From SYFY01 sp031385325 (GTDB lineage Bacteria > Pseudomonadota > Gammaproteobacteria > Pseudomonadales > Azotimanducaceae), in assembly GCA_031385325.1 (NCBI GenBank), contig JANNBJ010000219.1, positions 1 to 8,929 on the forward strand: a stretch of 8,929 nt of DNA, given 5' to 3'. The number at the start of each line of letters is the position of its first letter. The first letter of the stretch is position 1. Positions 1 through 7,192 of this stretch are shown piece by piece. Below the pieces are notes generated by a model that saw only the letters and a program-made list of their open reading frames with translations, did not search any database and had not been told where the DNA came from. Both the position numbers and the translations under genes were made by a program.

Positions 1-1
1 A

Positions 2-598
2 ATGAACGTGATCGAAACAATGGAAACATGTACAGCCATGCGGTACCTCAAGGAGGATCCCGTCCCGCGCGAGGTGCTGTCACGCCTGGTTTATGCGGCG
101 ACTCGCGCTTCCAGCCCTGGAAACAGCCAGGGGTGGGAATTTCTGGTGATCGATGACAAGACAGCCAAAGAGGAGATTGGCGCTGCAGTCAGTGGCGGTA
201 TGGCAGCAGCGTTCGCCAACAAGCCACAAGGGCTGGATGGTGTCCAGTCACGTATGTACGCAGGTGCCGAGCACCTTGCTACCAACTTTGCAAAGGTGCC
301 AGCCTGGATCCTCGGCTGCGGCCGAAAGGTTTATCCACCGCAGGCACCGAGTGATGTATTCCTGTACTCAACGATCTATCCCGCCGCACAGAACCTGATT
401 GTGGCTGCACGGTCATTGAATATTGGCACGTGTTTTACAACGTTCCACATGACTGCGGAACCAGTGATTCGCCGGGTATGTCGCGTTCCGCAGGATGTGC
501 ATCTGTGCGTATTCGTAGCGGTAGGTTATCCGGAGCGCAGGTTCATGCCGGTTCAGCGCAAGCCGCTGGAAAGTGTTTTGCACTGGAATTCGTTCTAG
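2..598 (+). CDS. Nitroreductase-family FMN-dependent oxidoreductase
   Basis: This 198-residue protein has the length and layout of the nitroreductase family, which are small FMN-binding enzymes that use NAD(P)H to reduce nitro groups, quinones or related electrophiles, usually as cytosolic homodimers. The N-terminal segment TAMRYLKEDPVP (residues 11-22) matches the usual R-R/Y-F/L-DPVP opening of the family. ATRASSPGNSQGWEFLVI (33-50) is the FMN-contacting region, normally seen as AxxAPSGxNxQPWxF. The C-terminal half carries the NIGTCFTTFH segment (about 140-149) and a VAVGYPE-type strand near 172-178, both typical. The ATG at position 2 lies where family members normally start, so the gene may be complete, but its ribosome binding site is outside the window and a start further upstream cannot be excluded. 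The physiological substrate is unknown. The gene converges on the thiolase gene, and nothing links it to the polysaccharide genes further right. Confidence 0.9.
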   Translation: MNVIETMETCTAMRYLKEDPVPREVLSRLVYAATRASSPGNSQGWEFLVIDDKTAKEEIGAAVSGGMAAAFANKPQGLDGVQSRMYAGAEHLATNFAKVPAWILGCGRKVYPPQAPSDVFLYSTIYPAAQNLIVAARSLNIGTCFTTFHMTAEPVIRRVCRVPQDVHLCVFVAVGYPERRFMPVQRKPLESVLHWNSF

Positions 599-640
599 GC
601 CCGTATTCCGAGGGCGCAGGATTCAGATAGGAGTGAAAAT

Positions 641-671
641 CTGCCCCAGGTATATTGCGCACGTGGGGCAG
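641..671. terminator. Candidate bidirectional terminator hairpin between convergent genes
   Basis: A perfect 8-base inverted repeat, CTGCCCCA (641-648) and TGGGGCAG (664-671), surrounds a 15-base loop in the 94-base gap between the convergent nitroreductase and thiolase genes. On the plus strand it is followed by TTT (672-674). On the minus strand the preceding AAAA (636-639) becomes a short U run. The GC-rich stem and convergent placement fit a shared intrinsic terminator. The U tracts are short and the loop is long, so efficiency is uncertain. Confidence 0.6.
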
Positions 672-692
672 TTTGTCAGCGAATTGGCAGTG

Positions 693-1934
693 TCAGATTC
701 GTTCGATGATGATCGCTGGTGCCATGCCACCGGCCGCGCACATCGTGACGAGGCCTGTGCTGAGACCACGACGCTCCAGTTCATCGAGAATGGTGCCAAT
801 CAGGATTGAGCCTGTTCCTGCAATGGGATGGCCCAACGCGATTGCACCGCCATTCACGTTCACTTTTGCAGGATCTACATTCAGATCGCGCATGAACTTG
901 AATGGCACCACGGCAAAGGCTTCGTTGATTTCGAAGAGATCGATATCCGACAACGACATGCCTGCTTTTTTCAGCACCTTTCGTGCAGCCGGACCGGGCT
1001 CATTGAGCATCAATTCAGGGCTGCCCGCTGCATTGGCCATGGCAACGATCCTGGCGCGGGGTTTCCAGCCCTGGGACTTGGCGTACTCCGGCGAGGCAAG
1101 CAGAACACCACCCGAGCCGTCTACAACACCAGATGAATTACCTGCGTGGTGGATATGGTTGAGCTTGATATCAGGATAAGTGCGGCGAACGATGCTGTCG
1201 AAGGTCTCACCCGATTCGTCGACCGGCATCGGCATGAAATTGGCGAACACGGCAGGCAACTGCCCGAGGCCTTCGAGAGTTGTCTGCGGTCGCGGGAATT
1301 CATCCTTGTCGAGGGCCAGTGAACCATCTTCGTTGTAAACCGGGACCAGGCTCTTCTTGAAGTAACCTGCATCCATGGCCCGCTTGGCGCGTTGCTGACT
1401 TTCAAAGGCAAGCTTGTCGACGTCTTCGCGCGTAATCCCTTCGAGTGTTGAGATCACATCCGCACAGACACCCTGATGAGGCTGTGGATGCAGTTCACGC
1501 AGTTTCATGTTGCCAGCATCGAGCAGTCCACCACCACCTTGAGCGGCGAGGGTTGCGGTATAAGACATCATCTCTACACCACCGGCGACCACCAGGTCTT
1601 CCATGCCGGACATGATGCTGGCCGCCGCCATGTTGACCGAGGTAATGCCAGAACCGCAGAAGCGGTCCAGTGTCACACCGCTGGCGCGGGTATCCCAGCC
1701 TGCTGCCAACAAAGACATTCGGGCGATGCAGGAGCCCTGCTTGCCGCGTTGGGCGCTGCAGCCCCAGATCACGTCATCCACTTCGGCAGAGTTGATACCG
1801 TTACGCTCTTTCAGAGCATTCAGGACGGTCGCGGACAGATGTTGCGGGTGCAGGTGCGCCAGCGCGCCACGACCTACTTTGCCAATGCCACGCGGTGTGC
1901 GGGCGGTGTCGATGATCCAGGCTTCTTTGGCCAA
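693..1934 (-). CDS. Thiolase (acetyl-CoA C-acetyltransferase family)
   Basis: This 413-residue protein has the full length of a type-I/II thiolase, which transfers an acyl group between CoA and an active-site cysteine, either condensing acetyl-CoA or cleaving 3-ketoacyl-CoA. Visible motifs in order are the N-terminal DTARTPRG (9-16), the nucleophile in DRFCGSGITS (Cys93), a thiolase HHAGNSSGVVDGSG segment (262-275), NEAF (337-340), NVNGGAIALGHP with His369, and the second catalytic cysteine in TMCAAGGMAPA (Cys399). All four active-site blocks are intact, so it should be functional. The start is TTG (1934-1932), chosen because AGGGAGA lies six bases upstream and the protein then begins at the normal family position. 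A TAGAAT hexamer at 2002-1997 on the minus strand could be a -10 box, but no good -35 is seen. The gene lies 116 bases downstream of the polysaccharide operon in the same direction, so read-through is possible. The choice between biosynthetic and beta-oxidation roles cannot be made from sequence. Confidence 0.93.
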   Translation of the reverse strand: MAKEAWIIDTARTPRGIGKVGRGALAHLHPQHLSATVLNALKERNGINSAEVDDVIWGCSAQRGKQGSCIARMSLLAAGWDTRASGVTLDRFCGSGITSVNMAAASIMSGMEDLVVAGGVEMMSYTATLAAQGGGGLLDAGNMKLRELHPQPHQGVCADVISTLEGITREDVDKLAFESQQRAKRAMDAGYFKKSLVPVYNEDGSLALDKDEFPRPQTTLEGLGQLPAVFANFMPMPVDESGETFDSIVRRTYPDIKLNHIHHAGNSSGVVDGSGGVLLASPEYAKSQGWKPRARIVAMANAAGSPELMLNEPGPAARKVLKKAGMSLSDIDLFEINEAFAVVPFKFMRDLNVDPAKVNVNGGAIALGHPIAGTGSILIGTILDELERRGLSTGLVTMCAAGGMAPAIIIERI

Positions 1935-1940
1935 ATCGGT

Positions 1941-1947
1941 TCTCCCT
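1941..1947 (-). promoter_or_regulatory. Ribosome binding site fixing the TTG start of the thiolase
   Basis: AGGGAGA on the minus strand lies six bases before the TTG at 1934. It is a good Shine-Dalgarno match and is the main reason for accepting a non-ATG start here. The first in-frame ATG is far inside the protein, beyond the DTARTPRG motif and close to the active-site cysteine. Confidence 0.7.
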
Positions 1948-2050
1948 TCGGTGTTCAGCAGGTTTGCATTGGCGGCGGGGCCGCGAGTGTCGGGGGATTC
2001 TACATGAGGAACGGCGGTGTGCAGGTGAGTGGAAGGTAAACCTGGGCTCG

Positions 2051-2932
2051 TCAGAGGTTGGCGGAGACCCGACCCGGAGGTTGAAATTTCCTCGGTGCAT
2101 AGCCGAAGTCACGTTCTGCGTCGGAGTGGTCCGTCGTGAGGTCCGTGAACATGCGGTCGACCATGGTCTCGTTCAAATAGGCAAGGCCAGGCATTCGCCG
2201 GGCCGCGCGAACAATCCATCGATACAGCGTTCTTGGGATCGAGATCAGACGCGCAGGCAGACCGTCAGCCCGGCAAATGCGTCGTACCATTTCGGCATAT
2301 TCGATCACTTCACCGCCACCCAGGTTGTAGGCGCGATTGAAGGTAGCGGGGTTGTTCAATACCTTCACACAGGCATCTGCCAGATCTTCGACATGTACGG
2401 GCTGGCGCAATCCTTTTGCACCCAGCGGAATCGGAAAGGCCCTAAATCGCCGAATCATTGAACGGATGAACGTGACGTTCTGATCGGTGCCAGCGCCATA
2501 GATCATGGTTGGGCGAAAGAGGGTCCAGTGGAAGCCATTGGCCACAGCCAGTGAGGCAAATGCTTGTTCCGCAGCGAGTTGATCACGCACGAACTGCCTT
2601 TCGACATCGGCGGTGGAAGCTGTCTTGGAAAATACACCGGTTGAGCCGAAAGCGATGACGCGTCGAACACCGATGAGGTTGGCGAGTCTTGCTACCTCCA
2701 CGATCGCCGGGAGTGGAGCGATTGAAATCAGTGCGCTGATTGGTGGCAGTGGTGGTATGGGTAGGGACGCGCCGTCTCTGAAGATGTGAACGGGGCACCT
2801 GGCCGTCGTCGTTGGTGATCGGGAGAGTCCGACGACATCGAGGTTATTGTCCTCCAGTGCGGTCACCAATGCTGGGCCAAGCTGGCTGGATATTCCGATG
2901 ATCGCGACGATCGAGCGCGACAGTCCTGTCAT
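2051..2932 (-). CDS. Short NAD-dependent epimerase/dehydratase-like (extended SDR) protein
   Basis: This 293-residue protein resembles the short NAD-dependent epimerase/dehydratase proteins often found beside glycosyltransferases in polysaccharide clusters. It begins with a Rossmann strand and glycine-rich turn (VAIIGISSQLG, 9-19). A Ser/Thr site follows at FGSTGVF (95-101), then RPTMIYG (140-146), RQPVHVEDLA (176-185) and YNLGGGE (202-208). These last three are classic extended-SDR nucleotide-sugar features. Two departures stand out. The glycine motif reads GxxSxxG instead of GxxGxxG. The expected YxxxK pair appears as Phe114-xxx-Gln118 in the alignable FVRDQLAAEQ segment. The stretch between the cofactor motif and the Ser/Thr site is also shorter than in GalE-type enzymes. 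It may therefore bind NAD(P) and sugar nucleotide without ordinary epimerase chemistry, or use other residues. Its ATG overlaps the stop of the upstream glycosyltransferase (ATGA, 2929-2932), so it is the last gene of a coupled operon. Family assignment is fairly sure; activity is not. Confidence 0.85.
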   Translation of the reverse strand: MTGLSRSIVAIIGISSQLGPALVTALEDNNLDVVGLSRSPTTTARCPVHIFRDGASLPIPPLPPISALISIAPLPAIVEVARLANLIGVRRVIAFGSTGVFSKTASTADVERQFVRDQLAAEQAFASLAVANGFHWTLFRPTMIYGAGTDQNVTFIRSMIRRFRAFPIPLGAKGLRQPVHVEDLADACVKVLNNPATFNRAYNLGGGEVIEYAEMVRRICRADGLPARLISIPRTLYRWIVRAARRMPGLAYLNETMVDRMFTDLTTDHSDAERDFGYAPRKFQPPGRVSANL

Positions 2933-4191
2933 CGGTGGGTGCCGTTGGGAATCTTGTTTGAGGAAAGTCCGGACACGGCGAGCAGAAGCGCTTCGGATTG
3001 CTGACGCATGTCATCAGCCGAAAAGCGTTCCTGCACATAGGCAAGCCCCCTTTCGCCCATTGCTCTTCGGCCTTCCACATCACCTCTCATTTCCAGAACT
3101 CGTACTGCAAGTTCCTCATCCGAATCGGGTTCGAACGTGTGTCCCGCTCCAGAATCTTCGACAATCCTCTGCGCTTCACCTCGGATGCCGCACAGTACGG
3201 GTTGGGCGCACGCCATGTAGTCAATGAGTTTTGTCGGAATCGCGCCGTCAAATAATGGAATATCTAGGAGTGTGGCCAGACAGATGTCCGCCGCGCAGAT
3301 GTATTCGCGGGCCGACGTCTTTGGCACGGCGGGCAACATCTGTACATTGGTGATCCGGGTTTCGTTTAGCCACAACTCAGTCGCCCGACGCTTGATGCCA
3401 TTGCCCACCAGTACAAACAGGATGTCCGACTGTTGTTCCAGCCGCTTGGCTGTTCGCAGAATGACTGGAATGTTGTTGGCTTCGCCTAGTGCACCAAAGT
3501 ACAACACTACCGTTTTTCCAGACCAGTCCAGAGAGTTTCGGGTCACTTCACGTGTGGTCGAATCTGGATAGAGGTGATCGAAATCGACACCGCAAGTAAC
3601 GAGTTCAACTTTTTCTTCGGACCACCCGCGACTGCAAATATCGGTGCGGATGCCTTCCGTGAGTGCAATGATCCGGCTGGATTTGTTGTATAGCGTTCGC
3701 TCCATCCAGGCCATGAGAGCGATCAACAGGCGGCTCTTCAATATTCCCATCTGAACTGCGGAAGCCGGCCAAAGATCTCGAACTTCCAATACGAATGGCG
3801 TGCGCTTTAACCTGCACACCAGCCAAGCAACGAAGACCGGCAGTATCGGCGGCGATGAAGCAAGTGCAACGTCGACCGGACCTGCTCGAAGGATCCCGAG
3901 CGGGCAGGACAAGGTGAACGAGATAAAACTCAATACCCGGCCCAGATATCCGCGATCCATCTTGGAATAGGTGACGGTCCGAATAACTCTGACGGCCCCG
4001 ACTCGCTCGACTCTGACCAACCTTCGATACCAGGGCAATCCACTCTGCGTTGCCTGCATGTAGCCGGTTTCGCCAGACACCACGGTGACATCGTGCCCCT
4101 GTTCTGCCAGATATTGAGTGAGCTCGTAGATCAGGGAATGCCCAGGGGAGGCTTGATCCTTGTAGTACTGATAGATCACGAGGAGTTTCAT
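2929..4191 (-). CDS. WbuB-like glycosyltransferase, GT4 family
   Basis: This 420-residue protein is a GT-B fold, family-4 glycosyltransferase of the WbuB-like type, which transfers an activated sugar to a growing lipid-linked glycan at the cytoplasmic face of the inner membrane. The N-terminal domain opens with LLVIYQYY (3-10), then ELTQYLAEQGHDVTVVSG (23-40). A hydrophobic stretch follows around 87-125, including ASSPPILPVFVAWLV, which may associate with the membrane. RDLWP (138-142) is the WbuB signature. The C-terminal domain has VVLYFGALGEANNI (228-241), LFVLVGNG (258-265), and the donor-binding region PTKLIDYM (319-326) followed by GEAQRIVEDSGAG (338-350). The position normally held by Glu in the SKxxEYMA motif is Asp324. 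The gene overlaps both neighbours by ATGA: its start lies in the stop of the upstream glycosyltransferase (4188-4191), and its stop lies in the start of the SDR gene. The sugar specificity cannot be read from the sequence. Confidence 0.9.
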   Translation of the reverse strand: MKLLVIYQYYKDQASPGHSLIYELTQYLAEQGHDVTVVSGETGYMQATQSGLPWYRRLVRVERVGAVRVIRTVTYSKMDRGYLGRVLSFISFTLSCPLGILRAGPVDVALASSPPILPVFVAWLVCRLKRTPFVLEVRDLWPASAVQMGILKSRLLIALMAWMERTLYNKSSRIIALTEGIRTDICSRGWSEEKVELVTCGVDFDHLYPDSTTREVTRNSLDWSGKTVVLYFGALGEANNIPVILRTAKRLEQQSDILFVLVGNGIKRRATELWLNETRITNVQMLPAVPKTSAREYICAADICLATLLDIPLFDGAIPTKLIDYMACAQPVLCGIRGEAQRIVEDSGAGHTFEPDSDEELAVRVLEMRGDVEGRRAMGERGLAYVQERFSADDMRQQSEALLLAVSGLSSNKIPNGTHR

Positions 4192-5402
4192 CGCAGCGGC
4201 TCGTAGATGCGCAGTAATTTTTTTGCTTCGACTTCCCAGCAGACCACGCTCCGTGTGGCGCGCAGGTTGCGACGCCAGTGTGCCAACCGCGTTGGCGTCG
4301 AGAAAAAGTCCTGAATCGTCGCGCGAATCAGGTCGGCTTTCCCGAGGTTCGCGACCTGACCTATATCGTGACCGACAACAATGCGACGGATCTCGGGCAA
4401 GTCGCTAGCCAGGATTGGCAAACCCGCAGCGATGAATTCGAACATCTTGTTTGGAGTGCAATACAGATTGTTCAGGCAAATTGCCTGATACGGAATGATG
4501 CCTGCGTCTGCGGCAGCTGTTAAAGCGAGCAGGCGATCTTGAGGTACAGCAGGATGAAGGTGGACGCGGCCCATCAGGTGATGATGTTTGATGAGTTTTG
4601 CGAGCGTTGGCTGCAGTTCACCGTCTCCCAGCAGGACAAGATGCACCGCAGGGTTCGGCAATCCTTGCATTGCCTGTACCATCTCTTCGAGATTCCGATT
4701 TGCTGATAGCCCACCTTGGAACAGGAGGATCACTGCATCAGTCGGTAGACCAAAGACCTCATGCCAATATCGGGACTGGGCAGGGGGTTCTGAACAGCGT
4801 TCGGCGTTCAGAATAACGTGAACCCCCGAAAGACTGTACCGGCTCTCTAGTTCATTGGCGATAGATTCATTCACGGTGATCACCGCAGCACAGCGTCCGA
4901 TGAACTTCTGCTCGACTGTTTGCCAACGCGACCGCTCGACAGCCGGGAACTCCTGTTCGCTGTAGAGTTCATGACTGTCGTAGACGAGTTGAGCACCAGA
5001 AGCGTCAGCCAATTTGGCGGCCACCGGTAACATTGGCAGATCGTTAGCGACGATCACCGTCGCCTGAAGATCTTTGACCGTTGGCCAGTACAATCGCGCG
5101 TGAAAAGTCTCATGGTCGACCAGATAGTACCAGGCTCTTTGTTTCAGCCAGCGAATGAGGTGGCTATTGCGACCCATACGGGTGCGTAGCCAGCGATAAC
5201 ACCACGCGACCAGACTTTCGCGAGTGGCCTCCCCTACCGCCGAGTTGATGCGCACTACTCCGGGCTCTGAGGCGGCGTCGGAGTCTACAGGTGCGCCGAC
5301 GATCACCACTTCCCAACCTGCCGTTCGCAGACTTGTTGCCGCGTTGAGGATTCGGCGATCGATTTGCCGATCGGCAGTGAGCATCAGGACCTTCCCGGTC
5401 AT
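4188..5402 (-). CDS. Glycosyltransferase, GT4 family
   Basis: This 404-residue protein is a family-4, GT-B glycosyltransferase of the kind found in O-antigen and exopolysaccharide loci. The N-terminal KVLMLTADRQIDRRI (4-18) with AGWEVVIVG (28-36) is characteristic of a subgroup starting with a TADxxIDRRI motif. The acceptor domain ends with LVYDSHELYSEQ (139-150). The donor domain shows LLFQGGLSANRNLEEM (226-241), LVLLGDGE (255-262), and the conserved KMFEFIAAGLPILASDLPEI (319-338) with Glu322 at the donor-binding position. The C-terminal WEVEAKKLLRIYEPL is also typical. The ATG at 5402 suits the family start. A modest GGGAAG lies nine bases upstream on the minus strand. It is the first well-supported gene of the minus-strand operon; its stop overlaps the next start by ATGA. 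A doubtful small frame upstream overlaps its own start in the same way. Confidence 0.92.
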   Translation of the reverse strand: MTGKVLMLTADRQIDRRILNAATSLRTAGWEVVIVGAPVDSDAASEPGVVRINSAVGEATRESLVAWCYRWLRTRMGRNSHLIRWLKQRAWYYLVDHETFHARLYWPTVKDLQATVIVANDLPMLPVAAKLADASGAQLVYDSHELYSEQEFPAVERSRWQTVEQKFIGRCAAVITVNESIANELESRYSLSGVHVILNAERCSEPPAQSRYWHEVFGLPTDAVILLFQGGLSANRNLEEMVQAMQGLPNPAVHLVLLGDGELQPTLAKLIKHHHLMGRVHLHPAVPQDRLLALTAAADAGIIPYQAICLNNLYCTPNKMFEFIAAGLPILASDLPEIRRIVVGHDIGQVANLGKADLIRATIQDFFSTPTRLAHWRRNLRATRSVVCWEVEAKKLLRIYEPLR

Positions 5403-5734
5403 GGTGCAACACTTCCCGTCGAGAACCCGGGAATGGGGTTTTTATTCAGTGGAGTGTGGTTGTATCGGGTTTGCATCGGGCGGTGTTGCTGGCGGAATCG
5501 AGTCCGGGAGCATAGATGATAAATGCGCAGTGCGTTTCGCTCGAAGGCTGAGGTGGGAAGTTCGCTGATCAGATGGGCTGTTCGGCGCTCGCGGTATGAA
5601 GTAGTGTGCCGCGAATGGCGCTTCCTGAGTATGGGGCTCAATAAGAGACGTTGATGAGGATCCCCGACCGCGTGGTAGCGTTTCGCCTCCACATCGATCA
5701 AATATCGACGGCTGGTAGTCGATTCGTAAAGCAT
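5399..5734 (-). CDS. Doubtful small ORF (111 aa) upstream of the GT operon
   Basis: This frame begins with ATG (5734-5732), preceded three bases earlier by AAAAGGAG. It runs 111 codons to a TGA that overlaps the start of the downstream glycosyltransferase in an ATGA junction, exactly as the confirmed genes of that operon do. Those two signals favour a real, translationally coupled gene. Against it, the protein matches no family I know. After about residue 32 it is very rich in Arg, His, Pro, Ser and Thr, as expected of noncoding sequence. The Shine-Dalgarno spacing is short, and the start sits only 22 bases from the divergent TTG start at 5757, leaving no promoter room. The first 30 residues (MLYESTTSRRYLIDVEAKRY and onward) look more protein-like than the rest, so a remnant of a decayed gene is another reading. 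No signal peptide or membrane segment is seen. Confidence 0.25.
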   Translation of the reverse strand: MLYESTTSRRYLIDVEAKRYHAVGDPHQRLLLSPILRKRHSRHTTSYRERRTAHLISELPTSAFERNALRIYHLCSRTRFRQQHRPMQTRYNHTPLNKNPIPGFSTGSVAP

Positions 5735-5756
5735 GAACTCCTTTTGATGGACTGAA
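5403..5756. other. Divergent spacer between the two polysaccharide transcription units
   Basis: This 354-base stretch separates the minus-strand glycosyltransferase operon from the plus-strand unit, so the promoters of both are expected here. I see no convincing -35/-10 pair on either strand. The best single -10-like hexamer is TATCAT on the minus strand (5521-5516) without a matching -35. A small inverted repeat, TCGAC (5705-5709) and GTCGA (5718-5722), lies about 35 bases before the TTG at 5757 and could be an operator half-site pair, but it is too short to be sure. No rho-independent terminator, tRNA or tandem repeat is visible. A doubtful 111-codon frame occupies most of the stretch on the minus strand. 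Confidence 0.5.
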
Positions 5757-7100
5757 TTGAGCAGACTGTCGTTCTTGATACTCCACAAGTTAGGTGCACC
5801 GGATCAGGCGCCAGCCTTTCTGCAGCACCTCGTGTTCTGCCTGCGCAGCGCATTTCCGGACCATCTGTATCTCTATCATGACGTTTCTCTCCCTCTCCCT
5901 GAGTACGTAAAGGCTGTTCCGTTCGACGCCATAGTGTTGGATGTTACATTCCTGGCCATGCGCTGGGCTCCGGAAGATCAGTTCGTTGCGGTAAAACACC
6001 AGTACGAGTTTGTTCGGCAACACACCGCGGTCAAAATTGCCCTCCCTCAGGATGAGTACGATTGCAACGAACTGTTGGATGAGTGGTTGGTTGACTGGAA
6101 AGTCAACCATGTGTTCTCGGTGATGTCATCCAGCTGGAATCTGCTCTTTCCAAAATATCATCGGACGGGGTCGATTCATCTTGGTTACACGGGCTATGTC
6201 GACAAATCGTTGTTGGAGGTGAAGCACAAACCATTCGAACGGAGGCCCTTCGATATCGGGTATCGGGCTCGCAAATTGCCACCTTATTTCGGGCGACTGG
6301 GCGAAACGAAATGGACGATTGGTCGAGATGTCGAGAGGCTTGCAAGTCAGGCCGGACTAAAGACCAGCATCGTCGTCGGACCGGCGGGTACCCTCAATGG
6401 CAAGGCATGGATCCGTTTGATCAACAACTGCAAGTTCATGCTTGGATCCAACAGTGGCAGCAGCATGCTGGATCCTCGCGGGAAGGTTCAGAGGTCGGTT
6501 CGAGAGTATCTCGAGGTTAACCCGCAGGCACCTTTCGAAGAGGTTGAGAAAAACTGCTTCGAAGGACTGGATGGAAAACATGTGCTCACTGCGCTTTCGC
6601 CGAGAGTCATTGAGGCAGCGCTCCTCGGCAGTTGTCAAATTCTTGTAGAGGGCGAATACAGCGGAATCATCCGACCTTGGGTTCACTACATTCCCATTCG
6701 ACCAGATGCTGCCGACTTCGGTCGTGTTGTTGCCGCCATGCGTGATCGGGAACTCGTCGACCAGTTGGTCCATAACTGCAGGCAAGCGATTCTTGGATGC
6801 GAAGCGCTCTCTTCCGAGTTCCATGCAAAACGGGTGATAGACCTGGTTTCAGGCCGGCTGGGAGGGGCGTATGTTAATGCGTCGATGGCGCAAGTGGAGA
6901 CGGTACTCAGGCGGTACAACGCTGAGATGCCGGCCCGATATGCCGGCCTGTGGCGCGAAGCACGACGCGACGCATTTGTACGTTGGGTTCGCAAGCATCC
7001 GCGACTGTCGTCGGTGGCACGTACAGCAAATCGTATTCGGAAATTGGTGGGTCGAAAACCAGTCTCTGCCTCACTGGTACCACCCAAGACCCCCAAGTAG
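5757..7100 (+). CDS. Probable glycosyltransferase (GT-B, CgeB/glycosyl transferase group 1-like)
   Basis: This 447-residue protein looks like the poorly characterised glycosyltransferases of polysaccharide clusters that carry a CgeB-like C-terminal domain. The N-terminal domain begins FLILHKLG (6-13), followed by PFDAIVLDVTFLAMRW (55-70) and a distinctive ALPQDEYDCNELLDEW (95-110) with VNHVFS (116-121). The middle holds FMLGSNSGSSMLDPRG (227-242). The likely sugar-nucleotide region is SPRVIEAALLGSCQILVEGEY (281-301) through HYIPIRPD (310-317), resembling the R-x-x-E-A-x-x-x-G block of group-1 transferases with Glu286 in place. A basic tail (about 395-447) could contact membrane or acceptor. 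The start is TTG at 5757: a stop lies ten bases upstream in frame, and the first in-frame ATG is residue 68, inside the conserved domain. No strong Shine-Dalgarno precedes it. It is followed after 92 bases by the amidotransferase gene on the same strand, probably one transcript. Its substrate is unknown. Confidence 0.75.
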   Translation: MSRLSFLILHKLGAPDQAPAFLQHLVFCLRSAFPDHLYLYHDVSLPLPEYVKAVPFDAIVLDVTFLAMRWAPEDQFVAVKHQYEFVRQHTAVKIALPQDEYDCNELLDEWLVDWKVNHVFSVMSSSWNLLFPKYHRTGSIHLGYTGYVDKSLLEVKHKPFERRPFDIGYRARKLPPYFGRLGETKWTIGRDVERLASQAGLKTSIVVGPAGTLNGKAWIRLINNCKFMLGSNSGSSMLDPRGKVQRSVREYLEVNPQAPFEEVEKNCFEGLDGKHVLTALSPRVIEAALLGSCQILVEGEYSGIIRPWVHYIPIRPDAADFGRVVAAMRDRELVDQLVHNCRQAILGCEALSSEFHAKRVIDLVSGRLGGAYVNASMAQVETVLRRYNAEMPARYAGLWREARRDAFVRWVRKHPRLSSVARTANRIRKLVGRKPVSASLVPPKTPK

Positions 7101-7177
7101 AATGCCTCCGCCGTCTCACCGATAGCTGAACGAAGCTCAGGGAAGAGGGGTTTGCAGCATATGGAATCGAAGTTCTT

Positions 7178-7183
7178 GAGGGG
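7178..7183 (+). promoter_or_regulatory. Ribosome binding site of the amidotransferase gene
   Basis: GAGGGG lies nine bases before the ATG at 7193. It selects this ATG over the out-of-frame ATG at 7185. The choice is confirmed by the protein, since the next codon is the catalytic Cys2. Confidence 0.65.
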
Positions 7184-7192
7184 TATGGCGGT

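Noticed and set aside
828..857. Thiolase motif reads GHPIAGTG instead of the more common GHPIGATG.
   Set aside because: The consensus as I recall it allows Ala at that site, and the catalytic His369, Cys93 and Cys399 are all present, so this is ordinary family variation.
655..1179. Long plus-strand open frames opposite the thiolase gene, and similar open frames opposite the other genes.
   Set aside because: These are antisense shadows of well-supported coding sequences and their products resemble no protein family.
1935..2050. Possible -10 box TAGAAT on the minus strand and a 5-base inverted repeat (AACCT/AGGTT) near 2040-2060.
   Set aside because: No adequate -35 element accompanies the hexamer, and the repeat is too short and lacks a T run, so neither is reported as its own feature.
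6455..6478. Direct repeat of TGGATCC around a serine-rich GSNSGSSMLDP segment.
   Set aside because: It is short, in frame and explained by codons in a conserved-looking protein segment; there is no sign of a mobile element.
6929..6947. Two GCCGGC hexamers separated by seven bases, which could form a hairpin.
   Set aside because: They lie inside the well-supported glycosyltransferase coding frame, have no T run, and each hexamer is self-palindromic. Chance in GC-rich coding DNA is enough.
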